DNA of 64,000 nt from Idiomarina ramblicola (GCF_003987255.1 NZ_PIQC01000001.1:62001-126000); one strand, 5' to 3'; shown: positions 37,119-46,969, numbered from the stretch's first letter. Notes: generated by a model not told the origin, from the letters alone. Made by a program: numbers and translations.

Positions 37119-38003
37119 ATGCAGTTATTTGTGAATGATTTAACCGTTATTGATTGCTCTTACCTTTGCCCTGAGAGGGGGATAGTTGGTGAGAGCTGGA
37201 TTGTTGATATCGTGCTGGACGGTGCGTTAAATGAGCAATCTATGGTGCTGGACTTTGGCCGGGTAAAAAAGCAAGTTAAGGCCATTATCGATAATTCGGT
37301 TGATCATAAGCTAGTTGTGCCGGCGGAGCACCCGTATACACAAGTGACGCATAACTCTGATGACAGTGCCAACTGGGTTGATTTCTTGCGTCCTGATGAG
37401 CGTTCTATTCATTTGTTTTGCCCTGCCGATGCCTTTGCTTTTATTGATGCGGACGTTGTGTCTATACAAACCGTTACTGAATACCTGAAAGCGGTTATCA
37501 AACGCGAACTCCCGGGGAATGTTGAAGGTCTGCGTTTATTGTTGCGGCCAGAAAGTATCGATGGGTTTTATTATCACTATACTCACGGGCTTAAGAAACA
37601 CGATGGTAACTGCCAGCGCATAGCTCATGGGCATCGTTCAAAAATTCAAATTCGGCTTGATGATATCCGCCAGCCAGTACTGGAAAAGAAATGGTCAGAT
37701 AAATGGCAGGATATTTACTTAGGCACCACTGAAGATGTTTGTTCACACAGCCGCCTCAAGTTATCAGAAGCCGCTCATTCAGCAACATCTGATGGCAGTC
37801 ATACGTATTACAGCTATGTTGCCGATCAGGGGCTATTTGAACTCATTGTTCCCAACGCCGAGAACTTTGTCATCGATACAGACTCTACCGTCGAGTGTAT
37901 TGCTGATTTTCTGGCGACAGAGATCAAACGAGAATATCCGGCTAAGAAAGTTGAAGTTCGTGCCTTTGAAGGTGTTGGTAAAGGAGCTATAGCCTATGCG
38001 TAA
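37119..38003 (+). CDS. Tandem QueD-like (6-carboxytetrahydropterin synthase) protein
   Basis: A 294-residue protein made of two PTPS/QueD-like halves. The first (1-145) keeps MVLDFGRVKKQV and DHKL but has lost the zinc His-x-His (reads GES). The second (150-294) keeps the zinc set HYTHGL and AHGH and the Cys in GNCQ but lacks the DF-x-LK and DH elements. Together they have one complete set of QueD features. QueD makes 6-carboxytetrahydropterin for queuosine; here that is a guess from the fold. It overlaps the M23 gene by eight bases, so the two are probably co-translated. Confidence 0.75.
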   Translation: MQLFVNDLTVIDCSYLCPERGIVGESWIVDIVLDGALNEQSMVLDFGRVKKQVKAIIDNSVDHKLVVPAEHPYTQVTHNSDDSANWVDFLRPDERSIHLFCPADAFAFIDADVVSIQTVTEYLKAVIKRELPGNVEGLRLLLRPESIDGFYYHYTHGLKKHDGNCQRIAHGHRSKIQIRLDDIRQPVLEKKWSDKWQDIYLGTTEDVCSHSRLKLSEAAHSATSDGSHTYYSYVADQGLFELIVPNAENFVIDTDSTVECIADFLATEIKREYPAKKVEVRAFEGVGKGAIAYA

Positions 38004-38817
38004 TATCGTCGGTATTATTATTCTATTATTCTGCTTTGCCGGTGTTGCTAATGCCGATGAGCCATTACCCCTGGAGATAAGAGGTTCTTTAACACAAGGG
38101 GCGTTGATTCTGGCAAAATCTGAACCCGGTGTTAGCGCAACGTTAAATGGCGAATCTCTGCAAGTGACTGAACAAGGTTACATTGTGTTTGGGTTTGCGC
38201 GAAAAGCCCCTTTAGAAAACACCTTAGTCATTACTAAAGGTGAAGAGAAAGTAACGAAGGAACTCACCTTAGAGCCCCGTGAATATAAAATCGATCGCGT
38301 TGATGGTGTACCACAAAAAACAGTAACTCCGGATCCTGAACAAGTAAAAAGAGCCAGAGCAGAGGCTGAGAAGGTTTGGTTAGCCAGACAGAAAGAAACC
38401 ACACGAACTGACTTCTTAACATCGGTTGCTAAGCCTGCGGAAGGTCGTATTAGTGGGGTCTATGGTAGTCAACGAATTTTTAATGGTGAACCGCGTAACC
38501 CTCACTATGGTGAGGATATCGCCGGGCCAACAGGCACTCCGGTTAAAGCGCCCTGGCCGGGTAACGTAGTTTTGGCCGAACCTGACTTGTTTTACTCAGG
38601 AGGCACAATCATTATTGAACATGGTTATAAAGTAACGACAACCTATTTGCACTTAAGTGAATTGCATGTCGAGGTGGGCGATAAGGTCGAGCAGGGCGAT
38701 TCAATAGGCGCCATAGGTGCAACAGGCCGCGCAACTGGTCCTCATCTTGACTGGCGTGTTAACTGGGGAAATGAACGGCTTGATCCAGCGTTACTTCCCC
38801 AGCTTTATCAGGACTAA
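37996..38817 (+). CDS. M23-family murein endopeptidase-like protein
   Basis: A 273-residue periplasmic protein with a signal peptide ending near residue 20 (ANADE). The C-terminal LytM domain (about 150-260) has the zinc His and Asp in HYGED and a GHTGxxTGPHLDW-like stretch, read here as GATGRATGPHLDW. The canonical His-x-His is His-Leu-Asp. Such proteins cut peptidoglycan cross-links or act as activators when inactive. It overlaps the tandem QueD gene and meets the convergent M61 gene with a 4-base overlap. Confidence 0.87.
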   Translation: MRNIVGIIILLFCFAGVANADEPLPLEIRGSLTQGALILAKSEPGVSATLNGESLQVTEQGYIVFGFARKAPLENTLVITKGEEKVTKELTLEPREYKIDRVDGVPQKTVTPDPEQVKRARAEAEKVWLARQKETTRTDFLTSVAKPAEGRISGVYGSQRIFNGEPRNPHYGEDIAGPTGTPVKAPWPGNVVLAEPDLFYSGGTIIIEHGYKVTTTYLHLSELHVEVGDKVEQGDSIGAIGATGRATGPHLDWRVNWGNERLDPALLPQLYQD

Positions 38818-40583
38818 CCGGAAGGCGTTAGCCAACCTTTTAGTTTGTCTGGCTGTGCCACGCTTAACAGGCAATTGCTTTTAACAGGTTCCAGCCAGGT
38901 AAGCTCCAGTGTCATCAATTCGTCACGGCGAAACGCGTGAGCTGTCACGGTGTCTCCCGGAATGTAGCGATCCAAAACCCGCTTAACGGATTTATCCGTT
39001 ACCTGCAAATGATCGATGGCAATAATTCGGTCACCCGCTGATAAACCGGCATGATAAGCACTTTCATCATGGTAAACGTTAGTCAGCTCGAGTCCTTGCG
39101 ATGAGGCTTTATACTTTGCTCCAAAGTTGACTTTTGCGGGCTGCTCAGAGGCCTTACCACCTGTACTGTTGTCGTCGCCGGGTATTTGCTTTTCAACCAA
39201 TATGCCGAAGTTTTGTAATAACTCCGTGATAGGCAATGACTCTTTGTTGTATAAAGCATCTTTTAAGAAATCTGAAACATCAATGCCCGGGTAGTGGTTT
39301 AGCCAGCTAAGAACGGTATCATCGGCTGTACCAATTGCTGTTTTACCAAACTCATGCCACAGTTCTTTCATAACTCTTGCCAGGGTCAACTTATGCCCGG
39401 ACTGCAGGCGTAACATCAAGTCAAGACTCAGCGCAATTAATGCCCCCTTAGCATAATAACTGACAATACTGTTGGGAGCGTTTTCGTTTTGCTGATAAAA
39501 TTTGGTCCATGCCAGAAAACTGGATTCTGTCACACTCTGTTGAAGCTGACCGGCACTGCGTTCAACGCGTGCAATGGTATCACCAAGAATTTTTAAATAG
39601 CGTTTGTCGTTGATGATACCACTGGCGTGCAGAAGGTAATCATCAAAGTACGACGTCATTCCCTCATAGAACCAAAGTTGCTCAGTATAAGATTCTTGCT
39701 CGAGTTGATAAGGAAGAAACGCGCGGGGCTTTAGTGTCTTTATATTCCAGCTGTGAAAGTACTCATGACAGCAGAGGCTGAGAAAGTTTTGATAGTTGTC
39801 ATTCATCTCGTGCTGATGAGCACTGATTAAATCTTTACGGCTACATAACAGGGCTGTCGAGTTTCTGTGCTCCAGTCCGCCAAAACCATCGCCAACAACC
39901 ATCGTTAAAAAGGTATAAGACTGAAAGGGAGCTTCATCGAACATGGTTAACTGAGTTTCGCAAATTCGGGCGAGGTCGGCGGTTATGCGTGATGTATCAG
40001 CAAAATGTCGGCCACTTAGGACAAGCGAGTGTTTAATGCCATGAGCAATAAACTCTTCAATGGTTAAGTTGCCAATTAAGAAAGGGTAATCAATCAGTGC
40101 ATCATAACTGTCCGCCTGGAAAGTGCCCCAAGAGTGTGACTGCCCATTTTTTCTCGGCATGCCGGTTGCTACTTGCCACTCCGGAGCCTGCGGCGGTGCA
40201 TGCAAATGAAGCTCACAGGGGAGATCGGTCTGACCTTCGACAGCCAGACACAAACTGGTGTTATTAAAGAATCCTTGAAACTGGTCAAGGTAGGCGGAGC
40301 GAACGGATAAGTCCCAGGCATAGACTTGATAGTGGACGGTAACAGGGTGTTGGGACGACTCAAGTTGCCAACGATTTTTAGCGATAAGGCGAACCTTTAA
40401 TGGACGGCCGTTGCTTTCAGCGTGTAACCCAATAATGTGTTTGCTGAAGTCACGTATTAAATAACTACCGGGGATCCAGTTTGGTAACCATAGCTCTTGT
40501 TCATCCATTGTTCGTTCAATGGTAAGAGAGACATTAAATAAATGCCCATGTAAATCGATGGGTGTTATATCGTAAGCGATCAA
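38814..40583 (-). CDS. M61-family glycyl aminopeptidase with PDZ domain
   Basis: A 589-residue metallopeptidase. The zinc site HEYFHSW (HEXXH near residue 270) is followed by the Glu ligand in WFYEGMTSY. A C-terminal PDZ domain (about 490-560, with GLSAGDRIIAID) is typical of this family. M61 enzymes cleave N-terminal Gly or Ala from peptides. No signal peptide, so cytoplasmic. The 3' end overlaps that of the M23 gene by four bases. Confidence 0.9.
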   Translation of the reverse strand: MIAYDITPIDLHGHLFNVSLTIERTMDEQELWLPNWIPGSYLIRDFSKHIIGLHAESNGRPLKVRLIAKNRWQLESSQHPVTVHYQVYAWDLSVRSAYLDQFQGFFNNTSLCLAVEGQTDLPCELHLHAPPQAPEWQVATGMPRKNGQSHSWGTFQADSYDALIDYPFLIGNLTIEEFIAHGIKHSLVLSGRHFADTSRITADLARICETQLTMFDEAPFQSYTFLTMVVGDGFGGLEHRNSTALLCSRKDLISAHQHEMNDNYQNFLSLCCHEYFHSWNIKTLKPRAFLPYQLEQESYTEQLWFYEGMTSYFDDYLLHASGIINDKRYLKILGDTIARVERSAGQLQQSVTESSFLAWTKFYQQNENAPNSIVSYYAKGALIALSLDLMLRLQSGHKLTLARVMKELWHEFGKTAIGTADDTVLSWLNHYPGIDVSDFLKDALYNKESLPITELLQNFGILVEKQIPGDDNSTGGKASEQPAKVNFGAKYKASSQGLELTNVYHDESAYHAGLSAGDRIIAIDHLQVTDKSVKRVLDRYIPGDTVTAHAFRRDELMTLELTWLEPVKSNCLLSVAQPDKLKGWLTPSG

Positions 40584-40659
40584 GGAGCTCTCCTTTGCTT
40601 GACACAGCCTGACAACTAGCGATCATAGTAACATATTGTTTCATATCAAAGAGCCCCTT

Positions 40660-41349
40660 ATGGCAAGCAAAATTTCAGAGCTCGTTACCGGTCAAAAAAT
40701 AGAAGTTCAACTGGCTAGTTCAAATGTTCCTGCTCGGTTTTATTCTGAGTTTATTGGCGCAGTGAAAGACCGTTGGGTCATTGTTAATATGCCTGATGCG
40801 CGTAAATACAAGGATGTACGAGAGCTTCTTCAAGAGAAAACTCCGGTTATTGTTCGTTTTGTATTGGAAAATGAAAGCGGCGAGATTTGCGCGTTTCGTA
40901 GTGAAGTCAGTTACGTGATCTCGCATCCGACAAAAATGCTTTTTATCTTGTGGCCGAGCCAGGTAGAACATCGAGTTATCAGAAAAGGCCGTCGCTTCGA
41001 CGCCTTTCTGCCCGCCTCAGTTTCGGGGCAATCGGTAAAAGGTGAAGAAAAAACGTTTAAAGGCCATGTTTTGGACGTATCTGAAAGTGGCTGTCGCCTG
41101 AAACATGAAAAGCCCGAAGAGAAACTAGCGGAGCTTTGGGAAAATGGCAGTAAAATTGCGCTTAAAATAGAACAGAAGAATAATGGTGACTTAACGCTCA
41201 ATGCAATGGTTCGACAAATAAAGCAAGTTGATGATCAGATTGAGCTGGGAGTCCAGTTCATGGGGAATCAAAAAGAGCAGGTAAACTCGCTATTTTCAGG
41301 CAGTTTGGTCGATATTGATGAATTATCTCGGCTTGAGTCCCCAAAATAA
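40660..41349 (+). CDS. PilZ-domain c-di-GMP-binding protein (YcgR-like)
   Basis: A 229-residue protein with a YcgR-type N-terminal domain (about 1-100) and a PilZ domain. The c-di-GMP motifs are intact: RKGRR (Arg108 to Arg112, RxxxR) and DVSESG (Asp139 to Gly144, DxSxxG). The ATG at 40660 was chosen over an in-frame TTG 24 bases upstream. Its stop overlaps the start of the histidine kinase gene (TAATG), so c-di-GMP sensing and the two-component pair share an operon. Confidence 0.9.
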   Translation: MASKISELVTGQKIEVQLASSNVPARFYSEFIGAVKDRWVIVNMPDARKYKDVRELLQEKTPVIVRFVLENESGEICAFRSEVSYVISHPTKMLFILWPSQVEHRVIRKGRRFDAFLPASVSGQSVKGEEKTFKGHVLDVSESGCRLKHEKPEEKLAELWENGSKIALKIEQKNNGDLTLNAMVRQIKQVDDQIELGVQFMGNQKEQVNSLFSGSLVDIDELSRLESPK

Positions 41350-42446
41350 TGATAAAAAAGCCAATTAAAACGCAATGGCAATTGCTGATGGATAACCGCA
41401 ATCGATTTTTCTGGTTGCTCCAGGCCGGTGGTTGGATAGGGTATGCGTTGGTGAACTACATTGGTTCATTGATGCATGAAATGCGCGATATCTACACGCT
41501 TATTATTATACTGGGCGCTTATGCTGGCTTTCTTATTACGATTCCACTCAGGTATTTGTACCGCAGAATATGGGAATTACCACCGCCACTGATGATGTTA
41601 ATTGCCATTGTGGCCTCCTATGTGACGGCTGTCGCATGGGCTATCGTTGATAACGCAACCTACTGGGAAATATACAAGTTTGGATTTCGTCCGGACAGTC
41701 CGTTTTTCTATTTAAAGAACAGCCTGGCTAAGTTTTATATTATTCTCAGTTGGAGTGGATTATATTTTGGCATCAAGTACTACCAGATGCTGCAAGAAGA
41801 AAAGCAAAAGGCTTTGTTGGCTTCATCTATGGCGCACCAGGCTCAGTTAAAAATGCTGAGATACCAACTTAATCCGCATTTTTTATTTAATACACTAAAC
41901 GCAATATCGACTCTTATTTTGTTGAAAGATAATGAAAAAGCTAACTTAATGGTGAATAAGCTCAGTCATTTTTTACGTTTTTCACTGGATAACGAGCCGA
42001 TAAAAAAAGTGACTCTTGAGAAAGAAGTGGATGCGTTGCTTTTGTACCTGGATATAGAGAAAGTACGTTTTGACGAGCAGCTCGAAATTGATATTCGGCT
42101 GTCCGATGAAACCAAAAATGCCTTAGTGCCTAGCCTGATTTGTCAGCCTTTAATTGAGAACTCGATAAAGTACGCCATCGCAAATGTTGAAGGTGTTGGT
42201 AAAATAAGAGTCCGTTCCTGGTCAGAAGAGGGTAATCTGCTACTGGAAGTTTGTGACAATGGCCCGAAAATACAAACGGATCCTGAAAAGCTCTTCCGCA
42301 AGGACGGTGTTGGCCTGAACAATACTCGACAAAGACTTAAATCTTTATACGGTAAACATTATCGGTTTGAGATGTTAAAGGGCGAGGAAAGTGGCCTCTG
42401 TGTGCGAATTACTCTTCCGATGGAAATGCTGGAGAACCAACAATGA
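41349..42446 (+). CDS. LytS/AlgZ-type sensor histidine kinase
   Basis: A 365-residue kinase of the His_kinase (PF06580) class. Four TM segments lie between residues about 17 and 140. The phosphoacceptor region reads LRYQLNPHFLFNTLN (His near 177). The N-box is CQPLIENSIKYAI and the G-box area DGVGLNNTRQRL. No extracellular sensor domain is evident. Its stop overlaps the LytTR gene start by four bases. Confidence 0.93.
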   Translation: MIKKPIKTQWQLLMDNRNRFFWLLQAGGWIGYALVNYIGSLMHEMRDIYTLIIILGAYAGFLITIPLRYLYRRIWELPPPLMMLIAIVASYVTAVAWAIVDNATYWEIYKFGFRPDSPFFYLKNSLAKFYIILSWSGLYFGIKYYQMLQEEKQKALLASSMAHQAQLKMLRYQLNPHFLFNTLNAISTLILLKDNEKANLMVNKLSHFLRFSLDNEPIKKVTLEKEVDALLLYLDIEKVRFDEQLEIDIRLSDETKNALVPSLICQPLIENSIKYAIANVEGVGKIRVRSWSEEGNLLLEVCDNGPKIQTDPEKLFRKDGVGLNNTRQRLKSLYGKHYRFEMLKGEESGLCVRITLPMEMLENQQ

Positions 42447-43261
42447 ATCGATTGAAAACCTTGGTTGTTGACGATGAGTCACTTGCCAGAAAAGGTTTGA
42501 CTATCCGCTTGAAGGAATTTGAGTACCTGCAGTTGATGCCTGAATGCAAAAGTAGTCGAGAAGCCGTCGAAGTCATTATAGAGCAAAAGCCTGATTTGAT
42601 TTTTCTTGATATACAAATGCCGGGGTTGAATGGTTTCGAGGTATTAAAAGCAGTTCAAGAACAGGGGAAAAAGTTGCCGATAGTGGTTTTTGTTACCGCG
42701 TATGACGCCTACGCAATAAAGGCATTTGAGGTAAGGGCTCTCGATTACTTGTTAAAGCCAGTTGATGATGCCCGCTTAGCTGATTGTGTTAAACGTGTTA
42801 TCAGTGAGCATCAACAAGTTAAGGATGAACAACAGGATAAGCTCATAAGTCTTGTCGCTGACGTAACAGGTCAGGACGCTAATACCTTACTTGAGAAACT
42901 GGCAGCTGGAGAGAATATAGCGGCAAATGAGTACCCTGACTACATAGCAATTAAGGACAGTGGCGAGATAACTCGTGTGGCCGTTAATGATATTAAATGG
43001 GTTGATGCCGCTGGAGATTATATGTGCATTCATGCCGGGGATGAGACTCATATTTTGCGCAGAACAATGAAGGAACTTGAGCAAGATCTTAATCCTAAAC
43101 TCTTTCAGCGGGTACACCGTTCCGCCATCGTTAATGTAAAACAAGTTGAAAAGCTCTGTAATCAGCAAAACGGTGAATATCATTTACAATTAAAAAATGG
43201 TCAAAAATTGAAAGTGAGCCGTAGTTATAAATACCGTATTAAACAACTTATTCTGAGCTGA
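42443..43261 (+). CDS. LytTR-family response regulator
   Basis: A 272-residue regulator. The receiver domain is complete: Asp10 and Asp11, phosphoacceptor Asp56 in FLDIQMPG, and Lys in YLLKPVD. The LytTR DNA-binding domain (about 165-270) has VNDIKWVDAAGDYM and FQRVHRSAIVNV. It is the cognate partner of the LytS-type kinase upstream. The DUF6279 lipoprotein gene follows after two bases. Confidence 0.94.
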   Translation: MNRLKTLVVDDESLARKGLTIRLKEFEYLQLMPECKSSREAVEVIIEQKPDLIFLDIQMPGLNGFEVLKAVQEQGKKLPIVVFVTAYDAYAIKAFEVRALDYLLKPVDDARLADCVKRVISEHQQVKDEQQDKLISLVADVTGQDANTLLEKLAAGENIAANEYPDYIAIKDSGEITRVAVNDIKWVDAAGDYMCIHAGDETHILRRTMKELEQDLNPKLFQRVHRSAIVNVKQVEKLCNQQNGEYHLQLKNGQKLKVSRSYKYRIKQLILS

Positions 43262-43263
43262 TC

Positions 43264-44109
43264 ATGTATCGACTGTTAGGTGTACTCATCGTTCTTACTT
43301 TTATTGCAGGCTGCACAGCAAATATAGGTTATAAATTTGCTGATACTCTGGTGGAATGGAAGGTAAAGGACTATGTCGATCTGAATGATAAGCAAGAAGA
43401 GTTGCTGTCAAAAAAAGTTGATGAAATGCATCAATGGCATGCTCAAACCCAGCTTCCTTTGTATAGAAAAGAGTTGAAGAGCTTGCGCGATAAGGTCGAA
43501 CAAAAGTCTTTAACACAACAGGATATTTCGGATTTTGAAAGTCGGCTGTGGGACTTTTGGGGCAATGTTTTAACACAAGTTGAAGCTGAAGCAGACTTAC
43601 TCACCACACTGACTCTAACGCAGCGCGAACAGCTTATTAGACGCTTAGAAGAAGCTCAGGAAGAGCGTTACCAGCGTTTAGAGGAAGATAAAAAAGAAAG
43701 CGATATATTGCGCCGACTTGACCGCATTACTGAAGTTGAAGAGGATTTAGAAGATATTCTGGGCGATTTAACAACAGAGCAGGATAAGTTACTGCGGAGC
43801 TGGGTGAGTGAGTCGCCTGAATTACGCGAGCAGTGGTTAAGTTACAGAGCGAGCTGGCTGACGGAATTTGAGAAAGCGTTAATGAGTCGGCCTATTGATG
43901 AAAAACGGTTATCTTCTTTAATTCTTGACCCACGACAACTCAGAAATGAAGATTTTCAGCAGAATTCAGAACAAAGTAGTGAGTTGAGGAAAGAGTTTCT
44001 ATGGGACATGTACCAAAGCCTTAATCCAGAACAGCGTAAAAAGGTCATAAAAAAGGCCGATGAATACATCGACCTTTTGGACTCACTTATTAATGACTTT
44101 AGCGATTAA
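43264..44109 (+). CDS. DUF6279-like lipoprotein
   Basis: A 281-residue lipoprotein with lipobox FIAGC (lipidated Cys17). It begins with the family-like [18 protein letters not shown] stretch, then a long, highly charged helical region (about 40-270) with coiled-coil character. Function unknown. It is the fourth gene of the PilZ-kinase-regulator operon, so it may be a structural or sensory output. The 3' end overlaps pyk by four bases. Confidence 0.8.
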   Translation: MYRLLGVLIVLTFIAGCTANIGYKFADTLVEWKVKDYVDLNDKQEELLSKKVDEMHQWHAQTQLPLYRKELKSLRDKVEQKSLTQQDISDFESRLWDFWGNVLTQVEAEADLLTTLTLTQREQLIRRLEEAQEERYQRLEEDKKESDILRRLDRITEVEEDLEDILGDLTTEQDKLLRSWVSESPELREQWLSYRASWLTEFEKALMSRPIDEKRLSSLILDPRQLRNEDFQQNSEQSSELRKEFLWDMYQSLNPEQRKKVIKKADEYIDLLDSLINDFSD

Positions 44110-45536
44110 CGTACTTCGATAATCTTACAGGTATTGCTCGAGCCCACAGTTTCCATCACATCTCCATGGGTCAATATCACTAAATCGCCGGCTTTAATAT
44201 GCCCACTCTTTTTAACAACTTCGATAGCTTCAGTTATTGGGTTATCAACACTGGTTGAGTCAAAGTTAATGGGGTAAACACCACGATAAAGAGCCGACTT
44301 ATCACGGCTGTGTGAATGACGAGACAATGAAAATATCGGTAAATGCGAGGTGATTCGCGACATCAACTTGGCGGTAAAACCAGACTCTGTTAAGGCAATA
44401 ATGGCCGTAACGCCATTAAGGTGCGTGGCAGCGTACATTGCTGACATTGCTGTCGCTTCTGTAATGCTGGAAAACATCTCTTCAAGATCCTGGTGACGCA
44501 ACTGAGCCGATGGGTGAGTTTCCGCACCCAGGCAAATATCAGCCATGGCTTTTACGGTGGCTACAGGATGCTTGCCAGCCGCGGTTTCTGCAGAGAGCAT
44601 CACCGCATCGGTTCCGTCCAGTACCGCGTTCGCTACGTCCATGACCTCTGCACGGGTTGGCATGGGGTTTTCAATCATTGATTCCATCATCTGAGTGGCA
44701 GTAATAACAACGCGGTTTAATTGACGTGCTCGAGAGATGATTTGTTTTTGCTTACCGACGAGCTGTGCATCGCCAATTTCAACACCTAAATCGCCACGGG
44801 CTACCATGACAGCATCAGATGCTCTTATTATGTCATCCAGAGCGTGCTCGCTGGCAACCGCCTCTGCTCGCTCTATTTTCGCACATAATACGCCTTGGCC
44901 TCCGGCATCCCTCAATAGGTGACGAGCCTGGTTAATGTCGTCGCCAGAGCGGGGGAAAGAAACGGCCAGATAATCGACGCCAATTTCAGCCGCCAGTTTT
45001 ATGTCGGCGAGATCTTTTTCAGTTAATGCCGCAGCGGATAAGCCGCCACCCTGACGGTTAATACCTTTATTATTAGAAAGCAAGCCACCGACAGTGACTT
45101 CTGTTTTCACCTGACTGCCGTCAATTTCTTCAACTTTTAACTGAATGCGGCCATCATCCAGCAATAAGATATCACCTGAATTAACGTCATTCGGTAAATC
45201 TTTATAGTCCAGACCAACTCGGTTTTGGTCACCGCTGTCTTTTCCCAGCTCAGCGTCTAAAATGAACTTATCACCGACTGATAGCGTAATTTTATCCTGT
45301 TGGAAGCGCGCGACACGGATTTTAGGCCCTTGTAAGTCACCTAAAATAGCCACGTGAGCTTCTAATTCACGTGAAATTTTTCTGACCATAGAAGCGCGTT
45401 GCTTGTGGTCGTCGCCACTGCCATGAGAGAAATTTAGACGAACAACATTGGCACCTGCTTTTATCAATTCTCTGAGAGTTTCTTCAGAGTCTGTAGCTGG
45501 TCCGAGAGTAGTCACAATTTTAGTACGACGAAGCAT
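44106..45536 (-). CDS. pyk: Pyruvate kinase
   Basis: A 476-residue glycolytic enzyme turning PEP and ADP into pyruvate and ATP. Markers: [13 protein letters not shown] start, VRLNFSHG with the K+ and substrate Arg-Asn, DLQGPKIRV, the ARGDLGVE loop, the catalytic Lys in VLCAKIER, and the TATQMMESM signature. The start fits type II (PykA) better than PykF. Divergent from msrB; transcription runs into the 3' end of the DUF6279 gene. Confidence 0.97.
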   Translation of the reverse strand: MLRRTKIVTTLGPATDSEETLRELIKAGANVVRLNFSHGSGDDHKQRASMVRKISRELEAHVAILGDLQGPKIRVARFQQDKITLSVGDKFILDAELGKDSGDQNRVGLDYKDLPNDVNSGDILLLDDGRIQLKVEEIDGSQVKTEVTVGGLLSNNKGINRQGGGLSAAALTEKDLADIKLAAEIGVDYLAVSFPRSGDDINQARHLLRDAGGQGVLCAKIERAEAVASEHALDDIIRASDAVMVARGDLGVEIGDAQLVGKQKQIISRARQLNRVVITATQMMESMIENPMPTRAEVMDVANAVLDGTDAVMLSAETAAGKHPVATVKAMADICLGAETHPSAQLRHQDLEEMFSSITEATAMSAMYAATHLNGVTAIIALTESGFTAKLMSRITSHLPIFSLSRHSHSRDKSALYRGVYPINFDSTSVDNPITEAIEVVKKSGHIKAGDLVILTHGDVMETVGSSNTCKIIEVR

Positions 45537-45640
45537 GCAAAACCTCAGTAAAAATTACCCATGAATTTGGGATTAAGTTTAGCACAACCACTGTTACAGT
45601 AGTACGAAATTTAATTGAAAGATAAAGGAGTTAACTGAGT

Positions 45641-46042
45641 ATGAGCGAAGGTGAATGGGGTAGTAAAACTGAGCAGGAATGGCGTGAGCAATTGGGGGAT
45701 GAGGCCTATTACGTGTTAAGAGAAAAGGGCACGGAACGTCCTTTTTCTGGTAAATACTTGAGTTGCGACAAAGAAGGGGTTTATCGTTGTGCGGGTTGTG
45801 GACAAAAACTCTTTGAGGCAGATCATCAATTTGACGCTCATTGCGGCTGGCCAAGTTTTGATAAAGCGATACAAGGAGCTGTTGAGTATATTGAGGACCA
45901 AAGTCATGGCATGATGCGAACGGAAATACTTTGCAGCCGTTGTGGCGGGCATCTGGGGCACGTATTCGACGATGGCCCCACAGAAACCGGGCAGCGTTAC
46001 TGTGTTAACTCGCTTTCTATGCGTCACGAAGAAGACGAGTAA
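45641..46042 (+). CDS. msrB: Peptide methionine (R)-S-oxide reductase MsrB
   Basis: A 133-residue enzyme repairing methionine-R-sulfoxide. The zinc site is two pairs: CAGCG and CSRCGGHLGHVF. The catalytic Cys is in RYCVNSLSM. AAGGAG precedes the ATG. The 3' end overlaps the convergent DUF2989 gene by 19 bases. A second methionine-sulfoxide enzyme, MsrC, lies 6 kb away. Confidence 0.97.
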   Translation: MSEGEWGSKTEQEWREQLGDEAYYVLREKGTERPFSGKYLSCDKEGVYRCAGCGQKLFEADHQFDAHCGWPSFDKAIQGAVEYIEDQSHGMMRTEILCSRCGGHLGHVFDDGPTETGQRYCVNSLSMRHEEDE

Positions 46043-46842
46043 TAACCGCGGAAATTGCCGCTTTTTATTTTATCGACAATAGACTCTGCGCGATCGTCCC
46101 ATTCTTCATACTGCTCTTTGCTGGCGTTGACAATATTCTTCATACTGTTTTTTTCCAGGTTGTCCTGACCAAGTTGCCAGGCAACCTGTGACCAGACGTA
46201 AGCTTCAGCACCGTTGCCTTCCTTTAAGTACATAGAAACTAAAGTTGATGGTATTTCAGGATTAATACGATCGCCCGGGCCGTAAAGTCTTAAGGCACTA
46301 TAAAGAAGCGCAAACGTTTTCTGCGAGTCATGCTTGGTATAGTAAGTCGCTAATGCGAGTTTGAGTTCAGGTTTTTCAAGCTTAGCGGTTCCTTCTAAAG
46401 CCAGTAGTTTCTGTAAAGCGTCTTGATCACCCCGGTTTGACCAATGCCAGTAGAGCCAGAGCGGATGCTCAGAGTCAGCAGTTTGATCAGCCAGTTGCTT
46501 AATGTTTTTTTGTGAGTTAATAAAAGCTTCAATGCGGTTCGACTGCTTTCGTTTTAGCTTTTTATGTTCAATAGTTGAGGCCAGTTCAATACATTGCGAG
46601 TATTCTTGTAAATCCCGCATGAGGAAGTATTGCTTTTCATTTGTATCGTTTTGCTTCCGCTCATAACGACTAAAAATAAGTTGCCTACGCTCTGAATTAC
46701 ACCAGTTGTCGTCATTTAAGTCGTTGCACAGAGCTGGTGAAGACTCACAGATTTCCCGCACCGTCGGCTTTCCCTCAACACAACCTGTTAAGGCAACAAC
46801 GGCACTTGTAAAAACAATTCTCTTGAACATAGGCTTCAACAT
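46024..46842 (-). CDS. DUF2989-family lipoprotein
   Basis: A 272-residue lipoprotein; lipobox ALTGC follows a short signal peptide. The mature part has six cysteines near its start (CVEG, REICESSPALCNDL, DDNWCNS) and a helical, TPR-like C-terminus (about 130-260). Matches the DUF2989 proteins of Alteromonadales. The start is uncertain: ATG at 46842, ATG at 46830 or TTG at 46860 all keep the lipobox. The gene overlaps msrB by 19 bases. Confidence 0.8.
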   Translation of the reverse strand: MLKPMFKRIVFTSAVVALTGCVEGKPTVREICESSPALCNDLNDDNWCNSERRQLIFSRYERKQNDTNEKQYFLMRDLQEYSQCIELASTIEHKKLKRKQSNRIEAFINSQKNIKQLADQTADSEHPLWLYWHWSNRGDQDALQKLLALEGTAKLEKPELKLALATYYTKHDSQKTFALLYSALRLYGPGDRINPEIPSTLVSMYLKEGNGAEAYVWSQVAWQLGQDNLEKNSMKNIVNASKEQYEEWDDRAESIVDKIKSGNFRGYYSSSS

Positions 46843-46873
46843 TTTTTTAGTGAAATTCAATTGTTTCTTAAAA

Positions 46874-46903
46874 TTGGCTTCATGCCAAGCTTTTCAGTAC
46901 AAT
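46874..46903 (+). promoter_or_regulatory. GAPDH promoter with overlapping dyad
   Basis: TTGGCT (46874-46879), 18-base spacer, TACAAT (46898-46903). TTGGC-TTCAT-GCCAA (46874-46888) is a perfect dyad covering the -35, a possible repressor site. Confidence 0.5.
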
Positions 46904-46969
46904 ATCGCGGTTTTTAAAGCGTAGCACTTTATTAGCTCACTGACATTAGCATAGAGGACAGGGCTCACT

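Noticed and set aside
45590-45600. ACTGT-T-ACAGT palindrome between pyk and msrB as an operator
   Set aside because: Short, and without clear promoter elements around it; likely at this frequency by chance.
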